64,000 bases of DNA, taken from NCBI RefSeq assembly GCF_031846385.1, contig NZ_JAVRHV010000006.1, positions 1-64,000 on the forward strand. Direction: 5' to 3'. This DNA comes from Urechidicola vernalis (GTDB lineage Bacteria; Bacteroidota; Bacteroidia; Flavobacteriales; Flavobacteriaceae). Shown piece after piece: positions 35,198 through 44,145 of this stretch. The position numbers and the translations under genes were made by a program. Numbering within the stretch: the first letter of the stretch is position 1; each line of letters begins with the position of its first letter. Under the pieces are notes generated by a model. That model was not told where the DNA came from. It searched no databases and saw only the letters and a program-made list of their open reading frames with translations.

Positions 35198-35830
35198 ATG
35201 GATAGTATAGAAAAATTAAAATGGCGTTATGCCACGAAAAAATTTAATCGTGATAAAAAGTTATCTAACGAACAATTAGATGTACTCAAAAACGCATTCA
35301 ATTTAACCGCAACCTCTTATGGACTGCAACCTCTTAAATTATTAGTGATTTCGAACCAAGAAGTTAAAGATAACTTGGTTGAATACGCCTTTAACCAATC
35401 GCAAGTTGCAGACTGTTCACATCTCTTGGTTATTTGCATAAAAACAGATATTGATAGTAATTATGTCGATAGAAAATTTAATCTCGAAATAAAGGAGCGT
35501 GGACTAGAACCTGAAATGCTATCTGATTTTAGAGCCTACTTAAAGAAAACGATCGAAAATCAATCGCAAGAAGATAAAGATAACGCTGCGAAAAACCAGG
35601 CATATATTGCCTTAGGTAATTTAATGACCGTTTGCGCACTTGAAGAAATTGACTCTTGTCCAATGGAAGGTTTTTTACCTTCCAAATTTGATAAAGCACT
35701 TAATCTAAAGGATGAAAACCTTAAATCAGTACTTTTATTACCCGTTGGATTTAGAGCGGAAGACGACTTTATGAGTTCTCTTAAAAAAGTTAGACTACCA
35801 ATTGAAGAATCAATTATTACAATTGATTAA
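35198..35830 (+). CDS. NAD(P)H-dependent nitroreductase-like oxidoreductase
   Basis: A 210-residue flavoprotein of the nitroreductase family (NfsB-like). Typical features: KWRYATKKFNRDKKLS at the N-terminus with an Arg/Lys pair for FMN, ATSYGLQPLKLLVIS, and the C-terminal EIDSCPMEGF with VLLLPVGF. It would reduce quinones or nitro compounds using FMN. From ATG 35198; the TTG at 35177 is less likely. It is a single gene 59 bp before the M20 dipeptidase gene start region, with a palindrome between them. Confidence 0.9.
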   Translation: MDSIEKLKWRYATKKFNRDKKLSNEQLDVLKNAFNLTATSYGLQPLKLLVISNQEVKDNLVEYAFNQSQVADCSHLLVICIKTDIDSNYVDRKFNLEIKERGLEPEMLSDFRAYLKKTIENQSQEDKDNAAKNQAYIALGNLMTVCALEEIDSCPMEGFLPSKFDKALNLKDENLKSVLLLPVGFRAEDDFMSSLKKVRLPIEESIITID

Positions 35831-35844
35831 TAATTCAATTTTAG

Positions 35845-35860
35845 GATACTTATAAGTATC
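35845..35860. repeat. 16-bp perfect palindrome upstream of pepD
   Basis: GATACTTATAAGTATC at 35845-35860 reads the same on both strands. It lies 34 bp before the pepD ATG and 14 bp after the oxidoreductase stop; its right end overlaps a possible -7 box (TATCTTCG). Likely an operator, or a weak terminator hairpin. Confidence 0.5.
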
Positions 35861-35893
35861 TTCGCAACATATTCAAATACTTAACTTATTACC

Positions 35894-37333
35894 ATGATTA
35901 GAACTATTGAACCTAAACAAGTTTGGAAAAACTTTGCTGATTTAAACGCCATTCCTCGTGCTTCTAAAAAGGAAGAACAAGTAATAGCCTTTATGCTTGA
36001 TTTTGGGAAAAAATTAGGATTGGAAACAACCATAGATAAAGTTCAAAACGTTTTAATTAAAAAGCCTGCAACCCAAGGTATGGAAAACCGTAAGTCTGTG
36101 GTTTTGCAAAGTCATTTAGACATGGTGCATCAAAAAAATAATGACACGAATTTCGATTTTGATACAGAAGGTATTAAAATGTTTATTGATGGAGATTGGG
36201 TTAAAGCGGAAGGAACAACTTTAGGTGCAGACAACGGTCTTGGTGTTGCTGCGATTATGGGGGTCTTAGAATCTACCGATATTGCTCATCCTGCAATTGA
36301 AGCATTATTTACTATTGATGAAGAGACTGGTATGACTGGTGCTATGGGATTAGAACCCGGTTTTTTAAGTGGTGACATTTTATTAAACTTAGACACGGAA
36401 GAAGATGATGAAATTGGTGTAGGTTGTGCTGGTGGAGTTGATGTAACTGCATCTAAAAAATATGAACAGCAAAAAATATCTAATGGCGTTACGTATAAAA
36501 TTACTGTAAAAGGTTTGCAAGGAGGCCATTCTGGAATGGATATTCATAAAGGTTTTGGAAATTCAAACAAGTTGATGAACCGTCTTTTGGATGCTATCAA
36601 AGATTTTATTCAAATCTCTGAAATTGATGGAGGAAGTTTAAGAAATGCCATTCCAAGAGAGAGTAATGCTGTAGTAGTTGTAAAAGATACCGCAGAATTC
36701 GAACAAATATTTAAAACCGCTTCATCAGAAATATATAACGAGTACACTTCAATTGAAAAAGATTTAGTTATCAGTTATAGTATTTCAGATGCCTCTGATT
36801 CAGTTTTATCTTCAAAAGATCAAGATATAATTATTCAAACTATCTACGCTTTGCATAATGGAGTATACAGAATGAGCCCTGATATTGAAGATTTAGTAGA
36901 AACATCTAATAACATTGCGAGAGTAATTGTTAAGGATGGTAAAATCCAAATCTTATGTTTAACACGTTCTTCTGTTGAAACTGGCAAATGGGATATGGCT
37001 AAAACTCTAGAAAGCACCTTTAATCTTGGTGGTTTTAATGTAGAGTACTCGGGGTCTTATCCTGGTTGGAAACCGAACCCAGACTCTACCATTTTAAAAG
37101 TAATGAAGCCTTTATATGAAAACTTATTTAACTCAAAAGCAAACATTTTGGCTTGCCATGCTGGCTTAGAATGTGGCTTATTGGGAACGCATTATCCAGA
37201 AATGGATATGATTTCTTTTGGTCCAAATATTAGAGGCGCACATTCACCTGATGAAAGGGCACAAATCAGTTCCACTAAAAAATTCTGGAAATTCTTAATT
37301 GAAATTTTAAAGAATATTCCAGTTAAAGCATAA
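35894..37333 (+). CDS. pepD: aminoacyl-histidine dipeptidase (M20)
   Basis: A 479-residue M20 metallopeptidase that cleaves Xaa-His and similar dipeptides (carnosine-type) in the cytosol. Metal and catalytic residues are visible: SHLDMVHQ (His, catalytic Asp), GADNGLG (bridging Asp), DEETGMTG (Glu-Glu), LDTEEDDE (Asp), and the C-terminal GAHSPDER with the last His. Length and C-terminal GPNIRGAHSPDE match the PepD family. The epimerase-like gene follows after 3 bp and may be co-transcribed. Confidence 0.94.
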   Translation: MIRTIEPKQVWKNFADLNAIPRASKKEEQVIAFMLDFGKKLGLETTIDKVQNVLIKKPATQGMENRKSVVLQSHLDMVHQKNNDTNFDFDTEGIKMFIDGDWVKAEGTTLGADNGLGVAAIMGVLESTDIAHPAIEALFTIDEETGMTGAMGLEPGFLSGDILLNLDTEEDDEIGVGCAGGVDVTASKKYEQQKISNGVTYKITVKGLQGGHSGMDIHKGFGNSNKLMNRLLDAIKDFIQISEIDGGSLRNAIPRESNAVVVVKDTAEFEQIFKTASSEIYNEYTSIEKDLVISYSISDASDSVLSSKDQDIIIQTIYALHNGVYRMSPDIEDLVETSNNIARVIVKDGKIQILCLTRSSVETGKWDMAKTLESTFNLGGFNVEYSGSYPGWKPNPDSTILKVMKPLYENLFNSKANILACHAGLECGLLGTHYPEMDMISFGPNIRGAHSPDERAQISSTKKFWKFLIEILKNIPVKA

Positions 37334-37336
37334 CAG

Positions 37337-38017
37337 ATGGGAAAGAAAGTGATTATTACTGGTGCTAGTGGTATGGTTGGTAAAGGTGTTTTATTAGAAT
37401 GCTTAATATCAGATTATATTAGCGAAGTATTGGTCATCAATCGCTCTTCAATTAATGAAAGTCACTCAAAATTAAAAGAGGTCTTATTAGAAGACTTTAC
37501 ACAAATAGCAACGATTAAAAACGAAATAGAAGGTTATGATGCTTGCTTTTTCTGTATGGGAATTTCTTCAATAGGTATAAGTGAGACTGACTTTAACGCA
37601 ATTACATTCGAACCTGTTAAAGCATTTACTGATGTATTGTATACTGTAAACCCTAAACTAGTTTTCAATTATGTTTCAGGTACCGGAACAGACAGTTCTG
37701 AGACAAGTAAAACCATGTGGGCGAGGGTTAAGGGAAAGACGGAAAATTATATTTTAAATAAAGGTTTTAAAGATGCCTACGCTTTTAGACCAAATATGAT
37801 TATTCCCGAAAAAGGCACTAAGTCTAAAACTGGTTGGTACAATAGTATTTATGTTCTATTGCGTCCATTCTTTCCGTTATTAAAAAAGTCAAAAAACATT
37901 ACTACCACTACCCGATTAGGACAAGCAATGATTAATTCAATAATTCATCCAATTGAATTAAAGCACTTAGAAAATAAAGATATAAATCAACTTTCCAATA
38001 TTTCGACGGTCAATTAA
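37337..38017 (+). CDS. NAD(P)-binding Rossmann oxidoreductase
   Basis: A 226-residue atypical short-chain dehydrogenase / NAD(P)H-binding protein. The dinucleotide motif GASGMVGKG is at residues 8-16. The later segment FNYVSGTGTDSSE followed by MWARVKGKTEN supplies Ser and Lys in the SDR-like arrangement, with Tyr replaced. Substrate unknown. It starts 3 bp after the pepD stop. Confidence 0.85.
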   Translation: MGKKVIITGASGMVGKGVLLECLISDYISEVLVINRSSINESHSKLKEVLLEDFTQIATIKNEIEGYDACFFCMGISSIGISETDFNAITFEPVKAFTDVLYTVNPKLVFNYVSGTGTDSSETSKTMWARVKGKTENYILNKGFKDAYAFRPNMIIPEKGTKSKTGWYNSIYVLLRPFFPLLKKSKNITTTTRLGQAMINSIIHPIELKHLENKDINQLSNISTVN

Positions 38018-38068
38018 TTAGGCTTTCTTCATTTATTCTTTTTACCTTGTGATTAGAATTTATTTGTA

Positions 38069-39844
38069 ATGATAAAGCAATTCATTTTTATTTTCTGCTT
38101 TGTAAACTTGTTGAATTCCTATTCGCAAGAAGTTACCTTATACAAGCAATTTGGCGGTCACATAGATTTTACCATAATTGGAAATTCCATGAATCTAGAT
38201 GAGAATGGCGCATTTTCTAATTGTGTTATAAATACATCTTCTAGTGCGACTTTGAATTTAACCGATGATGAAACAATTAAAGGAGCATACTTGTATTGGG
38301 CTGGTTCTGGACCGGGAGATTTTGGGGTTCAATTAAATAATGAAAGTATTACTTCACAGCGAAATTTTAATGCTGTTTTAGAAACAGTTGACCTTCCATA
38401 TTTTAGTGCTTTTTATGATGTTACGGCACAAATCATATCTGAAAGAAATACAGAATACACTTTAAGCGAGCTAGATCTTACTGATATCATTTCGGCTTAT
38501 TGCCCCAACGGAACTAATTTTGCCGGGTGGGCAATTTTGGTAATTTATGAAAACCCAAACCTACCTCTAAATCAAATTAATATTTATGATGGCTTAGAGT
38601 ACGTACCTAATGAACTTTCAATTTCATTAAATAATATTGATGTAATTGACACCATTGATTCTAAAATTGGATTTATTGCTTGGGAAGGGGACGCTTTCCT
38701 AAGTGTAAATGAGTCACTTTATATAAACGGAAACCTTATAGGAAACCCTCCATTAAACCCCAATGATAATGCATTTAATGGTACCAATACTTATACAAAT
38801 TCTGATGAACTCTACAATATGGATTTGGATGAGTACAGCATTCAAAACAATATTGCAATCGGCGATGACACTGTAAATATTCAATTGACTTCTGGGCAAG
38901 ATTTTGTGATGATCAATACTATCATTACAAAACTCAATAGTCAATTGCCAGATGCAACAATAAGTATTGACAATTTTCAAATTACCTCTTGCAACAATAG
39001 AGAAACGCAATGCTATGTAACAGTTTACAATAATAACAGCACCAAAGAACTCCCTGTAAATACATCAATAACTATATATGGTGACGAGAATTTGTTAGCT
39101 ACTACATTTACTACTTCAATCATACCAATCAATGGCTCAGAATCCATTGAAATTCCCCTTATAATTCCAGAAAGTATTTTACAAGATTTTGAATTGAAAG
39201 CAGTTGTAAATGAAATAAATCCAGTTCTAGAAATTAGAACTGACAACAATGAATATTTTCTCTTTATTAATTATCCTTTACCACCAGTTTTAGAGGTCCA
39301 AAGCCCAATTGAAAACTGCAACTTAGGGTTTGAAAAAGGAATTTTTGACTTCTCTGATATTTACACCGAAATAATAACTACAGTAGGATCAGACGTAACC
39401 ATAACGTTTTACCCAACCGAAGAGGATTATTTAAATGATACTGCTCCAATCAATCCCAATTTTGATTACGAGAACATCTCAAATCCACAAACAATTTATA
39501 TTAAAGCAACAAACGATTTAACAGGCTGCTACTCTTATGTAACACTTCCAATATCTGTATATAATTGTCCGCCCTTTATCCCAGATGGTTTCTCTCCAAA
39601 TGGTGATGGAATCAATGATGAATTTAATATTAGTGGATTGTACGATATTTTTACATCCTTTAATCTAGAAATATATAATCGTTGGGGTACATTGGTTTAT
39701 GATACCAATCAAAATAAAGAACCTTGGAATGGTCGTTTATATAACACAAAAGAACTCGTACCTACCGGAGTTTATTATTACATCTTATATCCAAACGACT
39801 CAAATTACAAAACCGTTCAAGGATCCGTTTATGTAAGTCGCTAA
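38069..39844 (+). CDS. T9SS type-B secreted protein
   Basis: A 591-residue secreted protein. A signal peptide covers residues 1-19 (ending SYSQE). The N-terminal part (about 20-280) is beta-rich, with the segment GAYLYWAGSGPGDFGV, then a CARDB-like beta domain (about 300-400) and a further beta domain. The last 90 residues (from FIPDGFSPNGDGINDEFN to the C-terminal VYVSR) are the gliding-motility-associated / type-B sorting domain that directs export by the type IX system and surface release or attachment. Function probably adhesive or structural, by family; no enzyme motif seen. Confidence 0.87.
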   Translation: MIKQFIFIFCFVNLLNSYSQEVTLYKQFGGHIDFTIIGNSMNLDENGAFSNCVINTSSSATLNLTDDETIKGAYLYWAGSGPGDFGVQLNNESITSQRNFNAVLETVDLPYFSAFYDVTAQIISERNTEYTLSELDLTDIISAYCPNGTNFAGWAILVIYENPNLPLNQINIYDGLEYVPNELSISLNNIDVIDTIDSKIGFIAWEGDAFLSVNESLYINGNLIGNPPLNPNDNAFNGTNTYTNSDELYNMDLDEYSIQNNIAIGDDTVNIQLTSGQDFVMINTIITKLNSQLPDATISIDNFQITSCNNRETQCYVTVYNNNSTKELPVNTSITIYGDENLLATTFTTSIIPINGSESIEIPLIIPESILQDFELKAVVNEINPVLEIRTDNNEYFLFINYPLPPVLEVQSPIENCNLGFEKGIFDFSDIYTEIITTVGSDVTITFYPTEEDYLNDTAPINPNFDYENISNPQTIYIKATNDLTGCYSYVTLPISVYNCPPFIPDGFSPNGDGINDEFNISGLYDIFTSFNLEIYNRWGTLVYDTNQNKEPWNGRLYNTKELVPTGVYYYILYPNDSNYKTVQGSVYVSR

Positions 39845-39886
39845 AATTAATTTACTACCCCTGACATATTTTGTCACTGCTCACTT

Positions 39887-39894
39887 TAATTTTG
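39887..39894 (+). promoter_or_regulatory. -7 promoter box for VOC gene
   Basis: TAATTTTG matches TAnnTTTG and lies 31 bp before the ATG at 39926. TTG at 39871 is only 13 bp upstream. Confidence 0.35.
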
Positions 39895-39925
39895 TGGTAT
39901 ATTTAAACTTTAAAATCAAAAAATC

Positions 39926-40303
39926 ATGAAAAACGCAGTGAATTGGTTCGAAATTCCAGTTACAAATTACGAAAGAGCAAAAACATTTTACAACACTATT
40001 TTAAATCTGGAAATCCAAGATTACCATATGCCAGAAAAAAATATGGAATATGGCATGTTTCCGTATGACATGCAAGGTAATGGCGTTGGAGGAGCCATTG
40101 TAAAAATGGAAGGTCTTAATCCATCTTCAGATGGATCAACTGTTTATTTAAATGGTGGAGATGATTTAAGTGTTGCATTAGAAAAGGTTGAATCTGCTGG
40201 AGGCACTATAATTATGCCAAAAATGGATATCGATGAAAACGGATTTATAGCCCAGTTTATAGATACTGAAGGAAATCGTGTTGCCTTACATTCAATGAAT
40301 TAA
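39926..40303 (+). CDS. VOC family (glyoxalase/bleomycin-resistance fold) protein
   Basis: A 125-residue VOC protein of two beta-alpha-beta-beta-beta modules. N-terminal NWFEIPVTNYERAKTFY and the second-module stretch IAQFIDTEGNRVALHSMN carry the expected metal-site Glu/His. Likely a metalloenzyme acting on a small molecule or a binding protein. Its coding end is followed 10 bp later by a strong inverted repeat, and the WYL regulator follows directly. Confidence 0.9.
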   Translation: MKNAVNWFEIPVTNYERAKTFYNTILNLEIQDYHMPEKNMEYGMFPYDMQGNGVGGAIVKMEGLNPSSDGSTVYLNGGDDLSVALEKVESAGGTIIMPKMDIDENGFIAQFIDTEGNRVALHSMN

Positions 40304-40313
40304 AATTTATTAG

Positions 40314-40344
40314 AAAGATAGTGAACCGATGGTTCACTATCTTT
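40314..40344. repeat. 14-bp perfect inverted repeat, terminator or operator
   Basis: Arms AAAGATAGTGAACC (40314-40327) and GGTTCACTATCTTT (40331-40344) with loop GAT, all 14 pairs perfect. Followed by GGTTT rather than a pure T-run, so the terminator character is moderate. The right arm overlaps a TATCTTTG box (40338-40345) that ends 4 bp before the ATG of the WYL regulator at 40350. It could terminate the VOC transcript and also act as an autoregulatory operator. Confidence 0.75.
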
Positions 40345-40349
40345 GGTTT

Positions 40350-41042
40350 ATGACACAACTTTCGAGACTCATATCTATTCTTACTTTATTAAAATCGAAG
40401 CGATTGTTAACGGCAACTGAATTGTCAAATCGTTTCGATGTGAGCATTCGAACTATTTATAGAGATATTCGAAAATTAGAGGAAGCGGGTGTACCAGTAA
40501 TAACCATTGAGGGTAAAGGTTACACTTTGATGGATGGATATACCGTCGCTCCCGTTCAATTCACAGAAAAACAAGCAAACGCACTAATCACTGCCCAGCA
40601 TTTAATCAAACAAAGTAATGATCAATCCTTTATTAGAGATTTTGAAGAAGCCCTGACTAAAATCAAATCTGTATTTAGAAGTTCCATTCAAGAAAAGAGT
40701 GAATTACTTAATGAAAACATTCATGTGTTCAACACAAAAAATGAAACGATCAGTAGCAATGCTTTGTCTGAATTTCAATTAGCGATTACGAACTTTAATT
40801 TCGTAGAAATAAATTATTCAAAGGTGTATACCGATGAAAAATCATTTCGAAAGATTGAACCTTGCGCCCTGTACTCCACACAGAATAAATGGATTTTAAT
40901 TGCTTGGTGTCATTTAAGAAAGGATTACAGAGCGTTTAGATTGGATAGAATTCAACATTTTAAAATTCTACAAGAAAAATTTGAAGACCGAAAGTTTAGC
41001 CTAATCGATTTTCATAAAAATGAAAATTACCCAGATACTTAA
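40350..41042 (+). CDS. HTH/WYL-domain transcriptional regulator (YafY type)
   Basis: A 230-residue regulator from ATG 40350; the ATG at 40329 lies in the inverted repeat and adds seven residues not typical of the family. N-terminal HTH_11/DeoR-like helix-turn-helix: ATELSNRFDVSIRTIYRDIRKLEEAG (about residues 22-46). C-terminal WYL-like domain with VEINYSKV and KWILIAWCHLRKDYRAFRLDRI. WYL proteins are ligand-responsive regulators. It directly follows the VOC gene, so the VOC gene may be its target. The 75-residue protein gene follows at 3 bp. Confidence 0.9.
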   Translation: MTQLSRLISILTLLKSKRLLTATELSNRFDVSIRTIYRDIRKLEEAGVPVITIEGKGYTLMDGYTVAPVQFTEKQANALITAQHLIKQSNDQSFIRDFEEALTKIKSVFRSSIQEKSELLNENIHVFNTKNETISSNALSEFQLAITNFNFVEINYSKVYTDEKSFRKIEPCALYSTQNKWILIAWCHLRKDYRAFRLDRIQHFKILQEKFEDRKFSLIDFHKNENYPDT

Positions 41043-41045
41043 AAA

Positions 41046-41273
41046 ATGGATAAAACTATATGTGAAAGAATAATCGCTATTTGCGATGCAAAAATCGCTA
41101 AAAAAGGAGACGTAGTTGGCCTCTCATTTTATGCATTTTTTGAAAACAAAAACAACAATCCCGAAACCTTGTTTAAAGTTGCCAAATGGTGGATAAAAGA
41201 AGAGAAGTTAGACCACTTCGAAAAAGCCATTAAGATAAAAAAGCTCGTCAAAGAACTAGACCAATTTAATTAA
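41046..41273 (+). CDS. small conserved protein (DUF6500-like)
   Basis: A 75-residue, highly charged, helical protein with the stretch KKGDVVGLSFYAFFENKNNNPE. The pattern reminds me of the DUF6500 family, which I give with low certainty. It starts 3 bp after the regulator stop and is probably co-transcribed with it. Function unknown; cytosolic (no signal peptide). Confidence 0.65.
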   Translation: MDKTICERIIAICDAKIAKKGDVVGLSFYAFFENKNNNPETLFKVAKWWIKEEKLDHFEKAIKIKKLVKELDQFN

Positions 41274-41293
41274 CAAAACCACGAATTATTTTG

Positions 41294-41326
41294 TTGATTT
41301 TCATTCAATTAAATTCATTAATTTTG
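41294..41326 (+). promoter_or_regulatory. promoter of large T9SS cargo gene
   Basis: TTG (41294-41296), 22-bp spacer and TAATTTTG (41319-41326). The GTG start at 41330 begins only 4 bp later, so the transcript may be leaderless. Confidence 0.4.
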
Positions 41327-41329
41327 GAT

Positions 41330-44095
41330 GTGAGGTTAAAACTATTCATATTATTTTTTTCGATTGGAATCTTATCCTATTCACAAGGCGAAGCCAATAA
41401 TTGGTTTTTTGGTGAAAACGCTGGTTTAAAATTTAGCAAAAGTGGGATTCCATCTGCTCAAAGTGGTACATTAAATACCTTAGAAGGATGCGCATCCATA
41501 TCAGACTCAAATGGTAATCTTTTGTTTTATTCCGATGGCACAACCGTCTTCACCAAAACGCATCAAGTTATGGAAAACGGGACGGATCTAAAAGGCCATA
41601 GTTCTAGTACGCAATCCGCAATTATTGTTCCCAATCCCCTTGATGAGAATATTTACTACTTATTTACAGTCGGTCAATTTCGAGATGCCGGTTTTCATTA
41701 TTACACTATAGATTTATCTAAAAACAATGGAGAAGGCGCCGTCGTTGGAGGCGAAGTAAATTTAGATCCAACGGATGGGACATATACTAAAACTTGGACT
41801 GAAAAAATTACTGCGGTGAAATCTAATGATTGTGATTATTGGGTTATCTCGGTGGTTGAAAACAAAATATTATCCTATAGAGTGGATGAAAATGGTGTAA
41901 ATTCAGACCCTGTAAGTTCTAGTGGAAGTTTCTTTGCTTATAACACTAGAGGTTATTTAAAAGTTTCTCCAAATGGCAAAAAGTTAGCAATTGCTCATCA
42001 AGGAATCGTACAAGATGATCGAAAAGTTATCCTATACGACTTTAACAGAGATACTGGAGAAGCAACCAATGAAAACGTAATCTATCAAAGTCAAAATAAT
42101 GAACAACCATATGGTTTAGAGTTCTCTGCCGAAACCAAGATGCTTTATATGACCACAACGGATTTTGTTGGCAGTACAACTGAAGATGAAGACTCTGACG
42201 CCCCTCAAAACGGAACTTATAGATTATATCAATTTGAATTGGACAAACCATCGATTTTAAGGACCAAAACATTAATTTATACAGAAAAAGAAGCCTTTAG
42301 AGGAGCTCTTCAATTGGGTCCTGACAAAAAAATATACGCAACCATTCCGGAAACTTATTTTAAAGGAACTACATTTTTAGATGTAATTCATGAACCAGAG
42401 AAAAAAGGCAACGCTTGCAGATTTCGAAAGGGGTATATTTATTTAGGAGGAAAATTTTCGATGCAGGGTCTCCCGCCTTTTATTCAATCCATTTTTGCCG
42501 AAGATGAGATTAATATTGTAAACCCTTTTGAAGAAGTAGATCTTACAAGTAGCGAATTGGCTATTTGTGAAAACTCAGAATACACGCTCTCAGGGCCAGA
42601 TATTCCAGATGGCGATTACAGTTGGACCTTTAACAATGGATCGGGAGAAGTTCCTATACAACTGCCTACACCGCGACATCAATTAACAATCAGTTCCAAT
42701 TCTCCATCAAAGATTGGTAAATACACATTAACTATAGAAACAAATGATAAATGCAATTTAATCCTTAAAGGGGAAGCAAATCTTTCTTTTATAATCCCTC
42801 CAAACACCAAACCAATAGCAACTTTAATTAAATGTGACCTATTCGATTCAAATCCTAGTGATGGATTGACCTTTTTTAATTTGAAAGAAAGTTTGGATGA
42901 GCTCACTTATAATGATTCGAAAAATTTCAGTGTTTATTACTATTTAACCGATTCTGATGCAGAAAATGATCAATTCAATCAAAATGCGCTACCCAATGTG
43001 TTTTCAAACACAATTCCAAACCAAACTATAACTGCTAAACTTTTTTATCAAAACTCAAAATGCTATAGTTTAAGTAAAGTAGAATTGATTGCGAATGTTA
43101 GCGTCGTTCAAACCACCTCTGACTTAATCGAGTGTGAAATTGAAAATGACGAAGCTTCCTTTGATTTAAAAACAAAAAGAACAGAAATTCTAAATGCTCT
43201 TAACATCGGAAATAATGTTGCCATTTACTTTTATGATTCCATAGAGAATGCTTTGAATGAAACGAATCTTTTAGGAGATTTCAAAAATTCAGCCGGTGAA
43301 ACTATCTATTTTAATATTACACAAGACGGTATTTGTTATGGCTCTGGAGAGTTTAATTTAATTGTAAGTACATTTCCAGATTTAGACCTAGAAGAAAACT
43401 ATATTTTATGTAAGTCTGATTATCCAATAAAAATTAACGCGGGAGTGCCAATAGATATTCAACACAACTACGAGTATATATGGAGTACAGGAGCAGTAAC
43501 ACATGAAATTGAAATTAACTCTGAAGCGGATATATCGCTAATCATTAGAGCAAAATTAAATGCTTGTGAATTTATAAAAACATTTGAAATCGAAGACGCC
43601 CCAATTCCTACCATAGTAGATTACGAGGTGGTTTCTGAAACTTTTGGAAACACTATTCACATTATTACTGATACAGATTTTGAGAACCTATATGCCATTG
43701 GAAGTCCGCTCAACCCATATAAATTAATAAATTCATTTGATAATTTAGTACCTGGAGTCTATGATGTTTTTGTTAAAAACAAGTATGAATGCGGGACAGT
43801 ATCTAAGAAGATTTATGTTCTTGGATTCCCAAAATTCTTTACACCAAATGATGATGGATATAACGATCATTGGCAATTAATTGGTTTAGATCAGATAAAT
43901 TTTTCTTTTTCAGACATTCAAATTTTTGATCGTTTTGGCAAACATTTAAAATCCATTGCTCCAAATGAGTATTGGTCTGGAATATACAATGACATTGAAC
44001 TGCCTTCTTCGGACTATTGGTTTTCATTCAATGTAACCGATAAAGAAAATATTACAAAAAATTACAAAGGGCATTTCAGTCTCATCCGACGTTAA
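41330..44095 (+). CDS. large T9SS type-B secreted protein
   Basis: A 921-residue secreted protein from a GTG at 41330; a TTG at 41291 would add 13 residues inside the promoter. The signal peptide follows (RLKLFILFFSIGILSYSQ). Residues about 20-390 form repeats typical of a beta-propeller (NWFFGENAGLKF, NGNLLFYSDGTTVF, then WVISVVENKI). Several beta domains follow. The C-terminal 90 residues (GFPKFFTPNDDGYNDHWQ to LIRR) are the type-B sorting domain, like that of the protein at 38069. Probably a surface-displayed or released protein; no catalytic motif seen. Confidence 0.87.
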   Translation: MRLKLFILFFSIGILSYSQGEANNWFFGENAGLKFSKSGIPSAQSGTLNTLEGCASISDSNGNLLFYSDGTTVFTKTHQVMENGTDLKGHSSSTQSAIIVPNPLDENIYYLFTVGQFRDAGFHYYTIDLSKNNGEGAVVGGEVNLDPTDGTYTKTWTEKITAVKSNDCDYWVISVVENKILSYRVDENGVNSDPVSSSGSFFAYNTRGYLKVSPNGKKLAIAHQGIVQDDRKVILYDFNRDTGEATNENVIYQSQNNEQPYGLEFSAETKMLYMTTTDFVGSTTEDEDSDAPQNGTYRLYQFELDKPSILRTKTLIYTEKEAFRGALQLGPDKKIYATIPETYFKGTTFLDVIHEPEKKGNACRFRKGYIYLGGKFSMQGLPPFIQSIFAEDEINIVNPFEEVDLTSSELAICENSEYTLSGPDIPDGDYSWTFNNGSGEVPIQLPTPRHQLTISSNSPSKIGKYTLTIETNDKCNLILKGEANLSFIIPPNTKPIATLIKCDLFDSNPSDGLTFFNLKESLDELTYNDSKNFSVYYYLTDSDAENDQFNQNALPNVFSNTIPNQTITAKLFYQNSKCYSLSKVELIANVSVVQTTSDLIECEIENDEASFDLKTKRTEILNALNIGNNVAIYFYDSIENALNETNLLGDFKNSAGETIYFNITQDGICYGSGEFNLIVSTFPDLDLEENYILCKSDYPIKINAGVPIDIQHNYEYIWSTGAVTHEIEINSEADISLIIRAKLNACEFIKTFEIEDAPIPTIVDYEVVSETFGNTIHIITDTDFENLYAIGSPLNPYKLINSFDNLVPGVYDVFVKNKYECGTVSKKIYVLGFPKFFTPNDDGYNDHWQLIGLDQINFSFSDIQIFDRFGKHLKSIAPNEYWSGIYNDIELPSSDYWFSFNVTDKENITKNYKGHFSLIRR

Positions 44096-44145
44096 TATTT
44101 TATAATTTTAATGGCTATCATTATTTAGAATAGTAGATTTACTGT

